Counted from the stretch's first letter, positions 1-12,048 are shown. The stretch is DNA of 64,000 bases from Marinicella litoralis (GCF_002591915.1 NZ_NIHB01000003.1:186001-250000), one strand, 5' to 3'. A program made the numbers and translations. Notes: generated from the letters alone by a model not told the origin.

Positions 1-1242
1 TTGTGGCATGAGTCTAGAATTGCGGTGTTTCAAAACTCCATTGATACGCGTTCTACGCAACACCAAAAACGCGGCACGCAAGCGAGGGTTCATTTTGGTA
101 ATGAGTGGATTGAAAGTATCGTTGATGTGTTTCGTGATGACATTTCCCGATTCTCAGTGGTCCTCACTTCTGACTATGAAGAAGATCCTGTGGGTATGGT
201 TCATGCTGGCATAATGCCAAAATTAAAGGCCTTGATGTTACACAATGGGACGGTTTATCGATGGAATCGGCCTTGTTATGGCGTAAAGGACAATATACCG
301 CATTTGCGCATAGAAAACCGCGTGTTACCCTCTGGTCCATCGGTGATTGATGAGGTGGCCAATTCCGCATTTTACTTTGGTTTGATGTCAGGTATGAGCC
401 AAAAAACTGATGATATTTCGAAGGATTTGCGTTTTTCTCATGCACGTAATAATTTTTTACAAGCTTGTCGCACCGGACTGGAATGTCATTTCACATGGAT
501 CAATGGAGAAAGTATTTCAGCCACAAGGTTAATTAAAGATGAGTTGTTGCCCATCGCCGAAAGCGGACTTAAATCTGCTGGCTTAGATAAACAAGACATT
601 GAACGTTATTTAACCACCATTGAAAAAAGAGTTGAGAATAAACAAACTGGTGCCAAATGGGCCATAAAATCAATCACTGAAATGAATAAAGATTTACATC
701 CTGACGAAAAAGTGAGGGCTGTGGTTGCAGAAATGCATGATCAGCAGGCTGTAGACCGGCCAATCCATGAATGGCCCTTGGCCAAACCAGTAAAACGCAC
801 CGATTGGCGAGCAGGTTATTTATTGGTGGGGCAATTTATGACCACCAAGTTATTGACTGTGCGCCCCGATGACTCGATGGATTTAGCGGCCAGCATCATG
901 GACTGGAAAAGAGTCAGGCATGTGCCCGTTGAAAATGATGAAGGTGAATTGGTGGGTTTGGTCTCACACCGATCAATTTTGAAAAAAATTGTAGATGGAG
1001 AGGATCACAAAGGAACAGCGATACGCGAAATCATGAATGAACAACCCATTTTTGCGGGGCCTAAGACCACCACTGTAGAAGCCATTCAAATCATGCGTGA
1101 TAAACGCATCAGTTGCTTGCCTGTGGTGGATAACGGTAAATTAGCAGGCGTTATCACTGAATATGATTTAATTAAAATTGCCAGCCACGTGTTGGAAGCT
1201 GATTTGAAGGCGTATAAAGGTAAGTTAGAAGAAAGCAGCTGA
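1..1242 (+). CDS. Glutamate-cysteine ligase-like protein fused to a CBS-domain pair (5' end cut off)
   Basis: The reading frame is open to the first base, and the TTG there is probably an internal codon, so the N-terminus is missing. About the first 250 residues resemble the C-terminal half of carboxylate-amine/glutamate-cysteine ligases of the GCS2 (YbdK) type. The PHLRIENRVLPSGPSVIDE stretch near residue 100 corresponds to the conserved substrate-binding region of that family. Residues of about 275-400 form two CBS motifs, each with the xxVPVxxxxGxLxGxV pattern that usually binds adenosyl ligands. The fusion suggests a ligase-like enzyme regulated by nucleotides, but substrate and activity are unknown. 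The next gene converges on it, so it ends a transcript from the left. Family assignment is from motif recall and the domain order is clear. Confidence 0.75.
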   Translation: MWHESRIAVFQNSIDTRSTQHQKRGTQARVHFGNEWIESIVDVFRDDISRFSVVLTSDYEEDPVGMVHAGIMPKLKALMLHNGTVYRWNRPCYGVKDNIPHLRIENRVLPSGPSVIDEVANSAFYFGLMSGMSQKTDDISKDLRFSHARNNFLQACRTGLECHFTWINGESISATRLIKDELLPIAESGLKSAGLDKQDIERYLTTIEKRVENKQTGAKWAIKSITEMNKDLHPDEKVRAVVAEMHDQQAVDRPIHEWPLAKPVKRTDWRAGYLLVGQFMTTKLLTVRPDDSMDLAASIMDWKRVRHVPVENDEGELVGLVSHRSILKKIVDGEDHKGTAIREIMNEQPIFAGPKTTTVEAIQIMRDKRISCLPVVDNGKLAGVITEYDLIKIASHVLEADLKAYKGKLEESS

Positions 1243-1303
1243 TCTAAAAATTGTTTCTGGTGGGGTTGTTTTGATTTTAGGCTAATCCAGTGACCAGAAC
1301 TGA

Positions 1304-1768
1304 TTAATCACCCAAATACTCCATATAATAGTCACTTCTTTGGTATTCGGATTCAAATGGGTGGGGCAATTTAACAAACCCAAAGCGACCATAAAGCTTA
1401 ATTGCTGGTTGCAGAGAAGAGTGGGATTCCAGATATAATTTTTCTCCATTCAATTGGTCGAATACTTCGATACATTTTTGCATCAAAATGGCGCCAATAC
1501 CTTTTGCTTGGTATTCAGCTGTTACTGCCATTTTTGTCAGTTCAAAAACTTGTTCCCCATGGTGTTTTAGCGCTACACAGCCAATTATTTTCTGGTCTAA
1601 TGAGGCATAAATGATTTGCCCGCCCTGACTGATGATTTCATCCGGTCTTGATAAAACATGAACATCGATGGGTTCAATCACAAAATACTTTTTTAACCAC
1701 TCTTCATTCAAACTTTTAAAGTGTGCGCCTAATGTGCTTGTGTGCAACAAGGTGGTGACTTCTTTCAC
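1304..1768 (-). CDS. GNAT-family N-acetyltransferase
   Basis: This 154-residue protein has a single GNAT acetyltransferase domain. The acetyl-CoA pyrophosphate loop is visible as VTAEYQAKGIGAILMQKC around residues 82-99 (Q/RxxGxG/A pattern). It is followed by the LYLESHSSLQPAIKLYGRFGFVKL block typical of the C-terminal half, where the Y-x-x-x-G-F motif contributes to catalysis. The acceptor substrate cannot be told from sequence. It is transcribed divergently from the SPFH gene across a gap of about 57 bases and converges on the CBS-fusion gene. Confidence 0.88.
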   Translation of the reverse strand: MKEVTTLLHTSTLGAHFKSLNEEWLKKYFVIEPIDVHVLSRPDEIISQGGQIIYASLDQKIIGCVALKHHGEQVFELTKMAVTAEYQAKGIGAILMQKCIEVFDQLNGEKLYLESHSSLQPAIKLYGRFGFVKLPHPFESEYQRSDYYMEYLGD

Positions 1769-1791
1769 TGATTATTCATATCCAAAATGTG

Positions 1792-1797
1792 TATAAT
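1792..1797 (+). promoter_or_regulatory. Candidate -10 box for the SPFH gene
   Basis: A perfect TATAAT hexamer lies 28 bases before the ATG at 1826. The region 17 bases upstream (about 1769-1774, TGATTA) is a poor -35 match. A start of transcription near 1804 would exclude the upstream in-frame ATG at 1787, which supports 1826 as the translation start. Confidence 0.45.
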
Positions 1798-1825
1798 AAT
1801 TCATTTTAGTCTTAAGGCAAAGCTT

Positions 1826-2932
1826 ATGGGAATTTGGGATAAATTATTTGGTGAATTGGTCGATATCATTGAGTGGACTGATGACACAAGGCATACATTG
1901 GTTTATCGCTTTCCACGGTATGGTAATGAAATTAAAAACGGCGCCATGTTAACAGTCAGGGAAGGGCAAATGGCGGTTCTGGTTAATGAAGGAGAAGTGG
2001 CTGATGTATTTGGCCCTGGCTTGTTTGAATTGAACACTGCCAATGTACCTATTTTGTCTTCCTTACAAGGCTGGAAGCATGGTTTTGAAAGCCCATTTAA
2101 GGCGGAAGTTTACTTTTTCAACACCAAAGTGTTTACTGACATGAAGTGGGGATTGCGAAATCCATTGATCCTCAGAGACCGTGAGTTTGGGGTCATTCGA
2201 ATCAGGGCTTTTGGCAGTTATGCCTTCAGAATCAATGACCCTGAAAAAATGATGAAAGAAATCGTAGGCACAGATGGCCATTTTGTGCTGGAGGAAATCA
2301 TTGGGCAGTTAAAAAACTTGGTTGTTACTGGGTTTGCTAAAGTCATCAGTGAATCAGGCATTCCGGTTTTAGATTTAGCCGCCAGTTATGATGATCTTGG
2401 TCAATTTTTAACTGACCAAATACAGCCCATGTTTAACGAATATGGACTGAAATTAGAAACCATGTTGGTTGAGAATGTTTCTGTTCCTGAGTCAGTTGAA
2501 AAGGCTTTGGATGAAAGAGCCAGTTCAATTGCTGTTGGTGATTTAAATCGGTTTACTCGCTACCAGCAAGCCCAATCAATGCGAGATGCAGCCAATAATC
2601 AATCGGCTGCTGGTGGTGGTATGGCCATGGGAATGGGCTTTGGGATGGCGCAATCATTTGGCCAAGCCATGGCAAAAGGTGATGCCACTGATCCTTTGGC
2701 GCCACCTCCAGTGCCGCAAGCGACAAAAGAAATCAAACACTATTTCGTCATCGTTGATGGCGAAAGGGTTGGCCCAATAAACTTGGCAGCTGTGGTGGAA
2801 ATGATAAAAAACCAGCAAATCTCAGCTGATAGCATGATGTGGACCGCGGGTCTAAAAGATTGGATTGCCGCAGATGGGTTGTCCGAGGTATTAATGCATT
2901 TAAACAATGAACCACCTGCCATGCCATCATAA
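1826..2932 (+). CDS. SPFH-domain protein (YdjI type) with C-terminal GYF_2 domain
   Basis: The protein of 368 residues starts MGIWDKLFGE. An earlier in-frame ATG at 1787 overlaps the promoter and adds an unlikely leader. Residues of about 20-235 resemble the SPFH_2/YdjI family: an early EWxDD segment, IKNGAMLTVREGQMAVLVNEG, then WGLRNPLILRDREFGVIRIRAFGSYAF cut across its middle. A glycine/methionine-rich linker near residues 265-295 leads to a GYF_2-like domain of about 305-360 with the W-x-x-G-x-x-x-W core. There is no signal peptide or obvious membrane helix, so it is probably a cytoplasmic scaffold on the membrane face. It lies 9 bases before the zinc-ribbon gene, so the two form one unit. 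Bacillus YdjI works with PspA-type membrane stress proteins; a similar role here is inference. Confidence 0.85.
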   Translation: MGIWDKLFGELVDIIEWTDDTRHTLVYRFPRYGNEIKNGAMLTVREGQMAVLVNEGEVADVFGPGLFELNTANVPILSSLQGWKHGFESPFKAEVYFFNTKVFTDMKWGLRNPLILRDREFGVIRIRAFGSYAFRINDPEKMMKEIVGTDGHFVLEEIIGQLKNLVVTGFAKVISESGIPVLDLAASYDDLGQFLTDQIQPMFNEYGLKLETMLVENVSVPESVEKALDERASSIAVGDLNRFTRYQQAQSMRDAANNQSAAGGGMAMGMGFGMAQSFGQAMAKGDATDPLAPPPVPQATKEIKHYFVIVDGERVGPINLAAVVEMIKNQQISADSMMWTAGLKDWIAADGLSEVLMHLNNEPPAMPS

Positions 2933-2941
2933 TAAGAGTAG

Positions 2942-4024
2942 ATGACACCCTATAAACACTTCAAGTGTAACCAATGTGGTTCTGACTTGGACTATGCCAT
3001 CGGTATGCATTCTCTCAAATGCGTCAGTTGTGGTCAGGTCGACCCCATTGAGGCATCACCTTTAGACATGTATTTGGCGCACGATTACCAAAAAGTGGTG
3101 AATGATTTCAGTTATTTTGACCCGCAAGTGGTCAGACATGAATTGAAATGTGATAACTGTGGTGCTCATTTTATGCTGCCAGAAAATATACATGCAGAAG
3201 AATGCCCTTATTGTGATTTAAATGTGGTGGTGCCGGTAGATCAAAATCGTCATTTGGTTCCTGATGGTGTGTTGCCATTTGAAGTCCATCAGCATGAAGC
3301 CGAAGCCGCTTTTAAAAAGTGGCTTAATGGATTGTGGTTTGCACCCACAGCATTGAAAAAGAAAGCGATTCAAGCCCAATCAATCGTTGGTTCATATATG
3401 CCACTGTGGGCGTTTGACGCTCAAGTTGACAGTGACTACTCTGGTGAAAGAGGTGATAACTACACGACCACGATCAGGGTGCCTACCAAAGTCAACGGCA
3501 AAACGGTGATGCAAACCAGAACAGTGGTTAAGATCAGGTGGCGTCATCGATCTGGCCGAGTATTTAACCAGTTTGATGATGTGGTGGTGTTAGGAAGTTA
3601 TACCCTCCCGGTAAAGTTTCAAAACTTTCTCTCACACTGGGACATGCTCAGGACTCAAGAATACAATGAAAAATACCTCAGTGGTTTTCGTTCAGAACTG
3701 TATCAAGTCAGCCTGCCTGAGGGGTTTAAAAATGCCAAAAAAGTGATGGACAGAGCAATCAGACAAACGGTGAGACGTGATATTGGTGGGGATCACCAGC
3801 GCATACATCGAGTGAATTCAGTCTACCATGCTGTGGGTTTTAAATTGTTGCTGGCACCCATGTGGGTATCTGCCTTTAATTACAAGGAAAAAACATTTCG
3901 TTACGTCATCAATGGTCAGAATGGCAAAGCGCATGGTGAGCGACCTTGGAGTTATTATAAAATAGTGGGTGCGGTATTGTTATTGGCATCTATTATCGGA
4001 TTGGCGGTCATCATTTCAAAGTAA
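2942..4024 (+). CDS. Membrane-anchored protein with two N-terminal zinc ribbons
   Basis: This 360-residue protein opens with two CxxC pairs (CNQCG and CVSCG, residues of about 9-33). A second set follows (CDNCG and CPYC, about 70-93). Each set looks like a TFIIB-type zinc ribbon. The middle is a beta-rich domain containing basic and threonine-rich stretches. A single hydrophobic helix (IVGAVLLLASIIGLAVIIS) occupies the last 20 residues, so the protein is probably tail-anchored with its bulk in the cytoplasm. It directly follows the SPFH-GYF gene, which predicts a joint function. I do not know an experimentally assigned role for this family. Confidence 0.8.
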   Translation: MTPYKHFKCNQCGSDLDYAIGMHSLKCVSCGQVDPIEASPLDMYLAHDYQKVVNDFSYFDPQVVRHELKCDNCGAHFMLPENIHAEECPYCDLNVVVPVDQNRHLVPDGVLPFEVHQHEAEAAFKKWLNGLWFAPTALKKKAIQAQSIVGSYMPLWAFDAQVDSDYSGERGDNYTTTIRVPTKVNGKTVMQTRTVVKIRWRHRSGRVFNQFDDVVVLGSYTLPVKFQNFLSHWDMLRTQEYNEKYLSGFRSELYQVSLPEGFKNAKKVMDRAIRQTVRRDIGGDHQRIHRVNSVYHAVGFKLLLAPMWVSAFNYKEKTFRYVINGQNGKAHGERPWSYYKIVGAVLLLASIIGLAVIISK

Positions 4025-4138
4025 TAACATAATTGCAGCTTTAGCGACTATTATCAGTCATAGAAGGATAGACATCCTAATCTCAAGGCATTAAACTTAG
4101 CACATGTTCAATAATCCAAGGTGTATTAAAAAACCTTA

Positions 4139-4984
4139 ATGACAGAAGACCAGAGTATCAAAGGTTCTGATAAGGAAAATCAGAAATCATGGCTTAATAA
4201 GTTAGCCAATTTATTTACGGATGAACCTCAAAATAAGGACGATCTCCTAGCAATACTAATGGAAGCCCATCACAATGCTTTATTGGATATTGATGCCTTG
4301 AATATGATGAAAGGGGCGTTGAAGGTTGCTGACCTCCAAGTCAGACAAGTGATGATTCCCCGTGCTCAAATGGTGGTGATTCCATTAACTTCTAACATTG
4401 AAGAAGTGTTGCCAATTATCGTTGAATCTGGTCACTCCAGATTTCCAGTGGTGGGTGAGGATAAGGATGAGTTGGAGGGCATTTTATTGGCTAAAGACAT
4501 CTTGAAGTCATTTGTCAAAGGAGAGCAAGATTTTGACCTCAGAGAAATTTTGCGTCCTGCCGTGGTGATTCCCGAGTCGAAACAAGTCAATATCTTGTTG
4601 AATGAATTTCGCACCTCGAGAAACCACATGGCTATCATCATCGATGAATATGGCGGTGTCGCTGGTTTGGTGACGATAGAAGACATTCTGGAAGTTATCG
4701 TTGGCGAAATTGATGATGAGTATGACAACCATGAAGATCCTTATATCATGAAAATCAGTGACAAGCTTTATCGGGTGAATGCATTAACCACCATTGAAGA
4801 GTTTAATGAGGCATTTGATTCAAACTTCAATGACAGTGAATTTGATACCATTGGAGGATTGGTGGCCAGTGAAGCAGGGCGCTTACCTGAAACAGGTGAA
4901 GAAATATGGGTCGAAAATTTAATGTTTAAAATCATTAAGTCTGATAAACGTCGGATCGAGTTTGTTCAAGTAGACTTTTCCTGA
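4139..4984 (+). CDS. corC: CorC/HlyC-type CBS-domain protein (magnesium/cobalt efflux family)
   Basis: The 281-residue protein matches the soluble CorC (YbeX) form. An N-terminal leader is followed by two CBS motifs of about residues 65-190. These include LKVADLQVRQVMIPRAQMV and the signature IIDEYGGVAGLVTIEDILEVIVGEI. A CorC_HlyC transporter-associated domain makes up the last 80 residues (YRVNALTTIEEFNEAF, DTIGGLV). CorC homologs are linked to Mg2+/Co2+ homeostasis and to membrane integrity. In many proteobacteria the next gene is lnt (apolipoprotein N-acyltransferase); here a DUF4105 gene takes that position 8 bases downstream. The start ATG has no strong ribosome binding site. Confidence 0.9.
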   Translation: MTEDQSIKGSDKENQKSWLNKLANLFTDEPQNKDDLLAILMEAHHNALLDIDALNMMKGALKVADLQVRQVMIPRAQMVVIPLTSNIEEVLPIIVESGHSRFPVVGEDKDELEGILLAKDILKSFVKGEQDFDLREILRPAVVIPESKQVNILLNEFRTSRNHMAIIIDEYGGVAGLVTIEDILEVIVGEIDDEYDNHEDPYIMKISDKLYRVNALTTIEEFNEAFDSNFNDSEFDTIGGLVASEAGRLPETGEEIWVENLMFKIIKSDKRRIEFVQVDFS

Positions 4985-4992
4985 AATTTTCA

Positions 4993-6042
4993 ATGAGCCA
5001 AATCAAATTGCTGGTGTTTTTGCTTTTAGCTCACTTAAGTGTTCAAGTCCAAGCTGACAAAGAAATCAAACTGATAACCATTGGTGCAGGTAGTGAGTTT
5101 TGGTCGGCTTTTGGTCACACTGCACTGGCCATTGATGATGACGTTTATGGATTTGGTTATTTCAGTTTTGAGGATGAAGACTTGATTCAATCCTTCCTGA
5201 GCAACCAAATGCAATATGATTTGGGGGTCAGTGATTTTTCGAGAGAAATTGAATTGGCTCGCTGGCAAAACAGGACATTTATTGTTCAACACCTTAAGTT
5301 AAGTGATGCTGAAATAAGCTACATAACCGAATACCTGTTCTGGCATAATTTGCCAGAAAACCAGTCTTATCATTATGATTATTTTCTTAACAATTGTTCT
5401 TCCAAAATCAGAGACATCCTTGATCAGGCATGGGGTGGTTTGTTAAGAAACCAATTCAACCAAGCGTCTAACAGTAATTACTTTAAACAAACCTTTCCCG
5501 CAAAAAACCAATCATTGATGAATCTGGGAATGGCCATGGCATATGGTTGGTCTGCTTACAGTACTAGGTCTGAATGGGAGTTGATGGCTTTACCGCAGTA
5601 TTTACAATCTAAAATATCTGAACTGGGACCATTGAAAGTATCAAGTTCTACAGTGCTGTATCATGAAGTCCCTCAAAACAGGGTGGTTGCTGTTTTAAAA
5701 ACGCATGGTGTCTTACTGGGACTGTTTACCAGTCTTTTCTTGCTTTTATTATTTAATAAAACCAAGAGAGCGACCCAAAAGGCCGTGTGGATTGTTCAAT
5801 CATTGATTGGTTTAGTCTTGCTTGGTTTGTGGGTTTTTAGCGGTCATCAAACCGTTGGTCTGAACTTCAATGTTCTGCTATTTTTTCCTTTTGCTTTTTT
5901 AATAACCAAATACCGGTATTTACGAGGGTTATTGATGGCTTCTTATGCTATATGGCTGGTCTTGGCGTTGATTTTAGGCGCTTGGTATTTGTTGCCTATT
6001 TTGCTGATCCATTGGATGGCTTTAAATTTTAATAGGGTTTGA
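4993..6042 (+). CDS. DUF4105 / Lnb N-terminal periplasmic domain protein with membrane C-terminus
   Basis: This 349-residue protein has a signal peptide (hydrophobic residues 4-20, cleavage near VQA|DKE). The DUF4105 core follows: EFWSAFGHTALAI near residue 35 and YHYDYFLNNCSSKIRDILD near 130. Its conserved His and Asn-Cys suggest an NlpC/P60-like papain fold. Four or five hydrophobic segments fill residues of about 235-345, so the domain sits in the periplasm tethered to the inner membrane. Some DUF4105 proteins are Lnb-type lipoprotein N-acylation enzymes. Its place behind corC, where lnt often lies, fits a role in lipoprotein modification, but that is inference. It converges on yigZ with one base between the stop codons. 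Confidence 0.8.
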   Translation: MSQIKLLVFLLLAHLSVQVQADKEIKLITIGAGSEFWSAFGHTALAIDDDVYGFGYFSFEDEDLIQSFLSNQMQYDLGVSDFSREIELARWQNRTFIVQHLKLSDAEISYITEYLFWHNLPENQSYHYDYFLNNCSSKIRDILDQAWGGLLRNQFNQASNSNYFKQTFPAKNQSLMNLGMAMAYGWSAYSTRSEWELMALPQYLQSKISELGPLKVSSSTVLYHEVPQNRVVAVLKTHGVLLGLFTSLFLLLLFNKTKRATQKAVWIVQSLIGLVLLGLWVFSGHQTVGLNFNVLLFFPFAFLITKYRYLRGLLMASYAIWLVLALILGAWYLLPILLIHWMALNFNRV

Positions 6043-6043
6043 T

Positions 6044-6637
6044 CTATGATTCGATCAATATGATTTCAGCACTTCCTTTGGTGTGATTGTTTAAACTTGA
6101 TGTGAAGTCCTCAATTTGATCATTGGGTAATTCAACCAGGTTGTTTACTCCGCTTGAATTAAAGTTTTGATCTAAACTGATGCCATCATATTGATTAAGT
6201 AGTTGATGCAAAATTTGTGAGTATTGAAATCCAATTTCAATTCTGAGTTCCGATTTTGGAACGTGAAATTCAAAATCAGCCTGTTTTAAATTTTTGGCAA
6301 TGGTGCCACCATAAGCCCTTGCAAGGCCGCCAGTCCCTAATTTGATACCACCATAGTGTCTAATAACCAAAGCTCCCACAGCATCGAAGTCAGCGCCATC
6401 TATGGCAGCAAGAATGGGTTTGCCTGCAGTGCCTGAAGGCTCACCATCATCATTGAACCGGTATTCATTACCTATGCGATATGCCCAGCAGTTGTGGGTG
6501 GCATTGAGGTCTTGGTATGTTGTGAGCTTGTTAAAAAAGTTTTGATCAGATGTGATGGGGAAACAAATACCAATGAATAAGCTCTTTTTAATGGCCTCTT
6601 CATTGGTATTTGTCGAAATTAAAATTTTCTTAGTCAA
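6044..6637 (-). CDS. yigZ: YigZ/IMPACT-family protein
   Basis: The 197-residue protein is recognised by the IMPACT signature HNCWAYRIGNEYRFNDDGEP followed by SGTAGKPIL (residues of about 50-80). It also has the glycine-rich block IRHYGGIKLGTGGLARAYG (about 92-110). Biochemical function in bacteria is poorly defined; the N-terminal domain resembles the GCN1-competing IMPACT proteins of eukaryotes. The start is TTG at 6637, which aligns with known YigZ starts; no ATG lies in a suitable place. It overlaps the upstream small-protein gene by 8 bases, so the two are likely translationally coupled. Confidence 0.88.
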   Translation of the reverse strand: MTKKILISTNTNEEAIKKSLFIGICFPITSDQNFFNKLTTYQDLNATHNCWAYRIGNEYRFNDDGEPSGTAGKPILAAIDGADFDAVGALVIRHYGGIKLGTGGLARAYGGTIAKNLKQADFEFHVPKSELRIEIGFQYSQILHQLLNQYDGISLDQNFNSSGVNNLVELPNDQIEDFTSSLNNHTKGSAEIILIES

Positions 6638-7088
6638 GAAGCTCAGGTGGGATTTGAGTCTCTGGGAAAGACAATTGCATGTAGCTTATTAATGCGCTTG
6701 CTTGATCTGTTTGATTCATGTCTCTGAATGATTGCAAAGCCTTCAATGCTTTGTCAGGCGTGTTATATCGCATGGCAAATTTCATGTGTTTTTGTCCTAA
6801 TTTTTCTGCCTCCGCTTGTGCTTCTTCTATCGGCATGTCTTCAAGATGTGCATAGACATTAGGCAATACCGCTACAGGCTTGCTTTGTTTAACAGCTTTT
6901 GGCTCAGATGTATTTTGAACTTTGCTGGAATTATTAGCCATTTTGGCAGTTCCTTTGTCCATCATTGTTTCTGTTTTTGTGGTGCTTTCAACAACGGTGC
7001 TGTCATCATTAAAGATGTTCCACACAACCGCAATGACTAAAATCAAGCCAGCAATGGCCAGAAATGGTAAAGATTTTGATGATGCCAT
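6630..7088 (-). CDS. Small membrane-anchored protein of unknown function
   Basis: The 152-residue product has an N-terminal hydrophobic anchor (LPFLAIAGLILVIAVVWNIF, residues 7-26). A low-complexity Ser/Thr/Lys linker follows to about residue 70, then a helical, charged C-terminal domain with an alternating Glu/Ala/Lys pattern. A GAGGA ribosome binding site lies 8 bases before the ATG. It overlaps yigZ, so the pair forms a transcription unit. I recognise no family; the topology suggests a periplasmic helical domain anchored to the inner membrane. Confidence 0.75.
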   Translation of the reverse strand: MASSKSLPFLAIAGLILVIAVVWNIFNDDSTVVESTTKTETMMDKGTAKMANNSSKVQNTSEPKAVKQSKPVAVLPNVYAHLEDMPIEEAQAEAEKLGQKHMKFAMRYNTPDKALKALQSFRDMNQTDQASALISYMQLSFPETQIPPELLD

Positions 7089-7136
7089 AAAGTAAATCCT
7101 CGTTATTATTAAATGTTTAAACAGCGCTTAGAGTGG

Positions 7137-9989
<2,853 letters not shown>

Positions 9990-10015
9990 TGGTTAAGGAA
10001 GCAGAGAGCAAACAG

Positions 10016-11566
10016 ATGGATATAAAACACAGTAAAGTGCTGATTTTAGATTTCGGCTCACAATACACACAGCTGATTGCTCGCAGAGTCAGAGAGCTTA
10101 ATGTTTATTGTGAAATATATGCATGGGATGCAGATTCGGCTGCCATTGAAGCATTTGAGCCCCAAGGCATCATACTTTCAGGTGGTCCTGAATCGGTACA
10201 CATGGAAAACGCACCAACTTTAAATGAGGTGGTGTTGTCGTTGAATGTTCCGGTTTTGGGTGTTTGTTATGGCATGCAATTACTCAATCAATACTATGGT
10301 GGTTTGGTTGAAGGATCTGAGGAAAAGGAATTTGGTTATGCCAAGGTACACTTGACAGGTCAGTCTAAGTTGTTTGCTCAAATCAACAAACAAGCGCTAG
10401 ATGTTTGGATGAGCCATGGTGATAAAGTCAAAGCCCTTGCTCCAGCCTTTCATTCGATTGCACACACCAGTTCTACACCATTTGCAGCCTGTGAACACAA
10501 AGAGCTTCCTATTTTTGGTGTTCAGTTTCATCCTGAGGTGGAACACACGGCTGATGGGCGTGAAATATTGTCACAATTTGTTCATGGAATCTGCGGTTGT
10601 GAAAAATTATGGAAAACTGACAACATCATCGATACTCATGTTGAAAATATTCGTCATTTAGTGGGTAAGGAAAAAGTGTTGTTGGGGTTGTCAGGCGGAG
10701 TGGATTCATCAGTGGTGGCGGCTTTATTACACAAAGCCATCGGTAAACAATTGGTTTGTGTGTTTGTTGACACTGGTTTATTGCGGTTTGAAGAGGGTGA
10801 CCAAGTGATGCAAACCATGGCAGATAAAATGGACATCAATGTCATTCGTGTGAATGCCCAGGAAATGTATTTTAATGGGTTAAAAGGGGAGTCTGACCCG
10901 GAACGTAAACGAAAAATCATCGGTGAGTTGTTCATCCGTATCTTTGAACAACAAGCCAGAGATTTGGATGACATTCAATGGTTGGCTCAAGGTACCATTT
11001 ATCCTGATGTGATTGAATCTGCTGCTTCATCGACAGGTAAAGCTCATGTGATTAAATCTCATCACAATGTCGGTGGTTTGCCAGATGATCTTGCTTTGAA
11101 ATTGATTGAACCTCTGAAAGATTTGTTTAAAGATGAAGTCAGAAAACTGGGTGTCAGTTTGGGGCTGGCCCCAGAAATGGTTTATCGCCACCCATTTCCA
11201 GGCCCAGGCTTGGGTGTCAGAATTCTGGGAGAAGTTAAGCGTGAATATGCCGATACCTTGGCAAAAGCTGATCATATATTCATAGAAGAACTCAGAAAAC
11301 ATGATTTGTATGACAAAACCAGTCAAGCTTTTGCAGTGTTTTTGCCCGTCAAGTCAGTCGGTGTGGTGGGTGATGCCAGGCGTTATGAATACGTCATTGC
11401 ATTACGAGCTGTGGAAACCATAGATTTCATGACTGCCCGTTGGGCACATTTGCCTTATGAGTTTATAGATTTGGTTTCTCGTAGGATAATCAATGAGATA
11501 GACAAGGTTTCTAGAGTTGTTTATGATGTTTCTTCTAAACCGCCTGCAACCATTGAATGGGAATAA
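10016..11566 (+). CDS. guaA: GMP synthase (glutamine-hydrolysing)
   Basis: GuaA converts XMP to GMP using ATP and glutamine. The class I amidotransferase domain (residues of about 1-195) has the nucleophile in GVCYGMQ (Cys84) and the His/Glu pair in FHPEVEHT. The ATP pyrophosphatase domain starts with the PP-loop [11 protein letters not shown] near residue 222. The dimerisation domain includes [15 protein letters not shown] chose ATG 10016, preceded by a purine-rich GAGAG; a GTG at 9989 overlapping the guaB stop has no ribosome binding site and would add nine residues. The 516 residues are slightly shorter than E. coli GuaA. The 3' end overlaps tadA by 10 bases. Confidence 0.97.
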   Translation: MDIKHSKVLILDFGSQYTQLIARRVRELNVYCEIYAWDADSAAIEAFEPQGIILSGGPESVHMENAPTLNEVVLSLNVPVLGVCYGMQLLNQYYGGLVEGSEEKEFGYAKVHLTGQSKLFAQINKQALDVWMSHGDKVKALAPAFHSIAHTSSTPFAACEHKELPIFGVQFHPEVEHTADGREILSQFVHGICGCEKLWKTDNIIDTHVENIRHLVGKEKVLLGLSGGVDSSVVAALLHKAIGKQLVCVFVDTGLLRFEEGDQVMQTMADKMDINVIRVNAQEMYFNGLKGESDPERKRKIIGELFIRIFEQQARDLDDIQWLAQGTIYPDVIESAASSTGKAHVIKSHHNVGGLPDDLALKLIEPLKDLFKDEVRKLGVSLGLAPEMVYRHPFPGPGLGVRILGEVKREYADTLAKADHIFIEELRKHDLYDKTSQAFAVFLPVKSVGVVGDARRYEYVIALRAVETIDFMTARWAHLPYEFIDLVSRRIINEIDKVSRVVYDVSSKPPATIEWE

Positions 11567-12048
11567 ATCAAACCAAGGACGATGCCTACTTCATGCGTTT
11601 GGCGATGGCCCAAGCGCATACAGCTGAACAGCAAGGTGAAGTGCCAGTTGGTGCAGTTATTGTGCAATCAGGTGAGGTTGTGGCTGCTGCTTACAATCAA
11701 ATGATTAATCTAAACAACCCAACTGCTCATGCTGAAAATTTGGTTTTGGCGGCAGCTGGGGAAAAATTACAGAATTACCGTTTGGTTGATTGTGACTTAT
11801 TTGTCACCTTGGAACCATGTACCATGTGTGCTGGTGCAATGATTCATGCACGCATTAAAAGAGTGGTGTTCGGTGCATTTGATTCTAAAACAGGCGTGCT
11901 AGGCAGTGTGGATAACATGATGCAAAAACCGTATCACAATCATCAAATTGAAGTGGTTGGTGGTGTTCTTGGAGACGAATGTGGACAATTACTGAGTCAG
12001 TTTTTCAAGCAGAGGCGTATTGCCAATAAGTCAAAGCGTTGTGAGTGA
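11557..12048 (+). CDS. tadA: tRNA-specific adenosine deaminase
   Basis: TadA deaminates A34 to inosine in tRNA-Arg(ACG). The 163-residue protein has the zinc and catalytic motif HAE (TAHAEN, near residue 54) and PCTMC (near 85-89), with the typical [19 protein letters not shown] segment after it. The start ATG lies inside the guaA 3' end, so translation is likely coupled to guaA. Its last 44 bases overlap the convergent CPBP protease gene on the other strand. Confidence 0.94.
   Translation: MGINQTKDDAYFMRLAMAQAHTAEQQGEVPVGAVIVQSGEVVAAAYNQMINLNNPTAHAENLVLAAAGEKLQNYRLVDCDLFVTLEPCTMCAGAMIHARIKRVVFGAFDSKTGVLGSVDNMMQKPYHNHQIEVVGGVLGDECGQLLSQFFKQRRIANKSKRCE

Noticed and set aside
6039-6058. TTGATC/GATCAA inverted repeat at the DUF4105/yigZ junction
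   Set aside because: It has six-base arms, no T run, and lies in coding ends; chance is likely.
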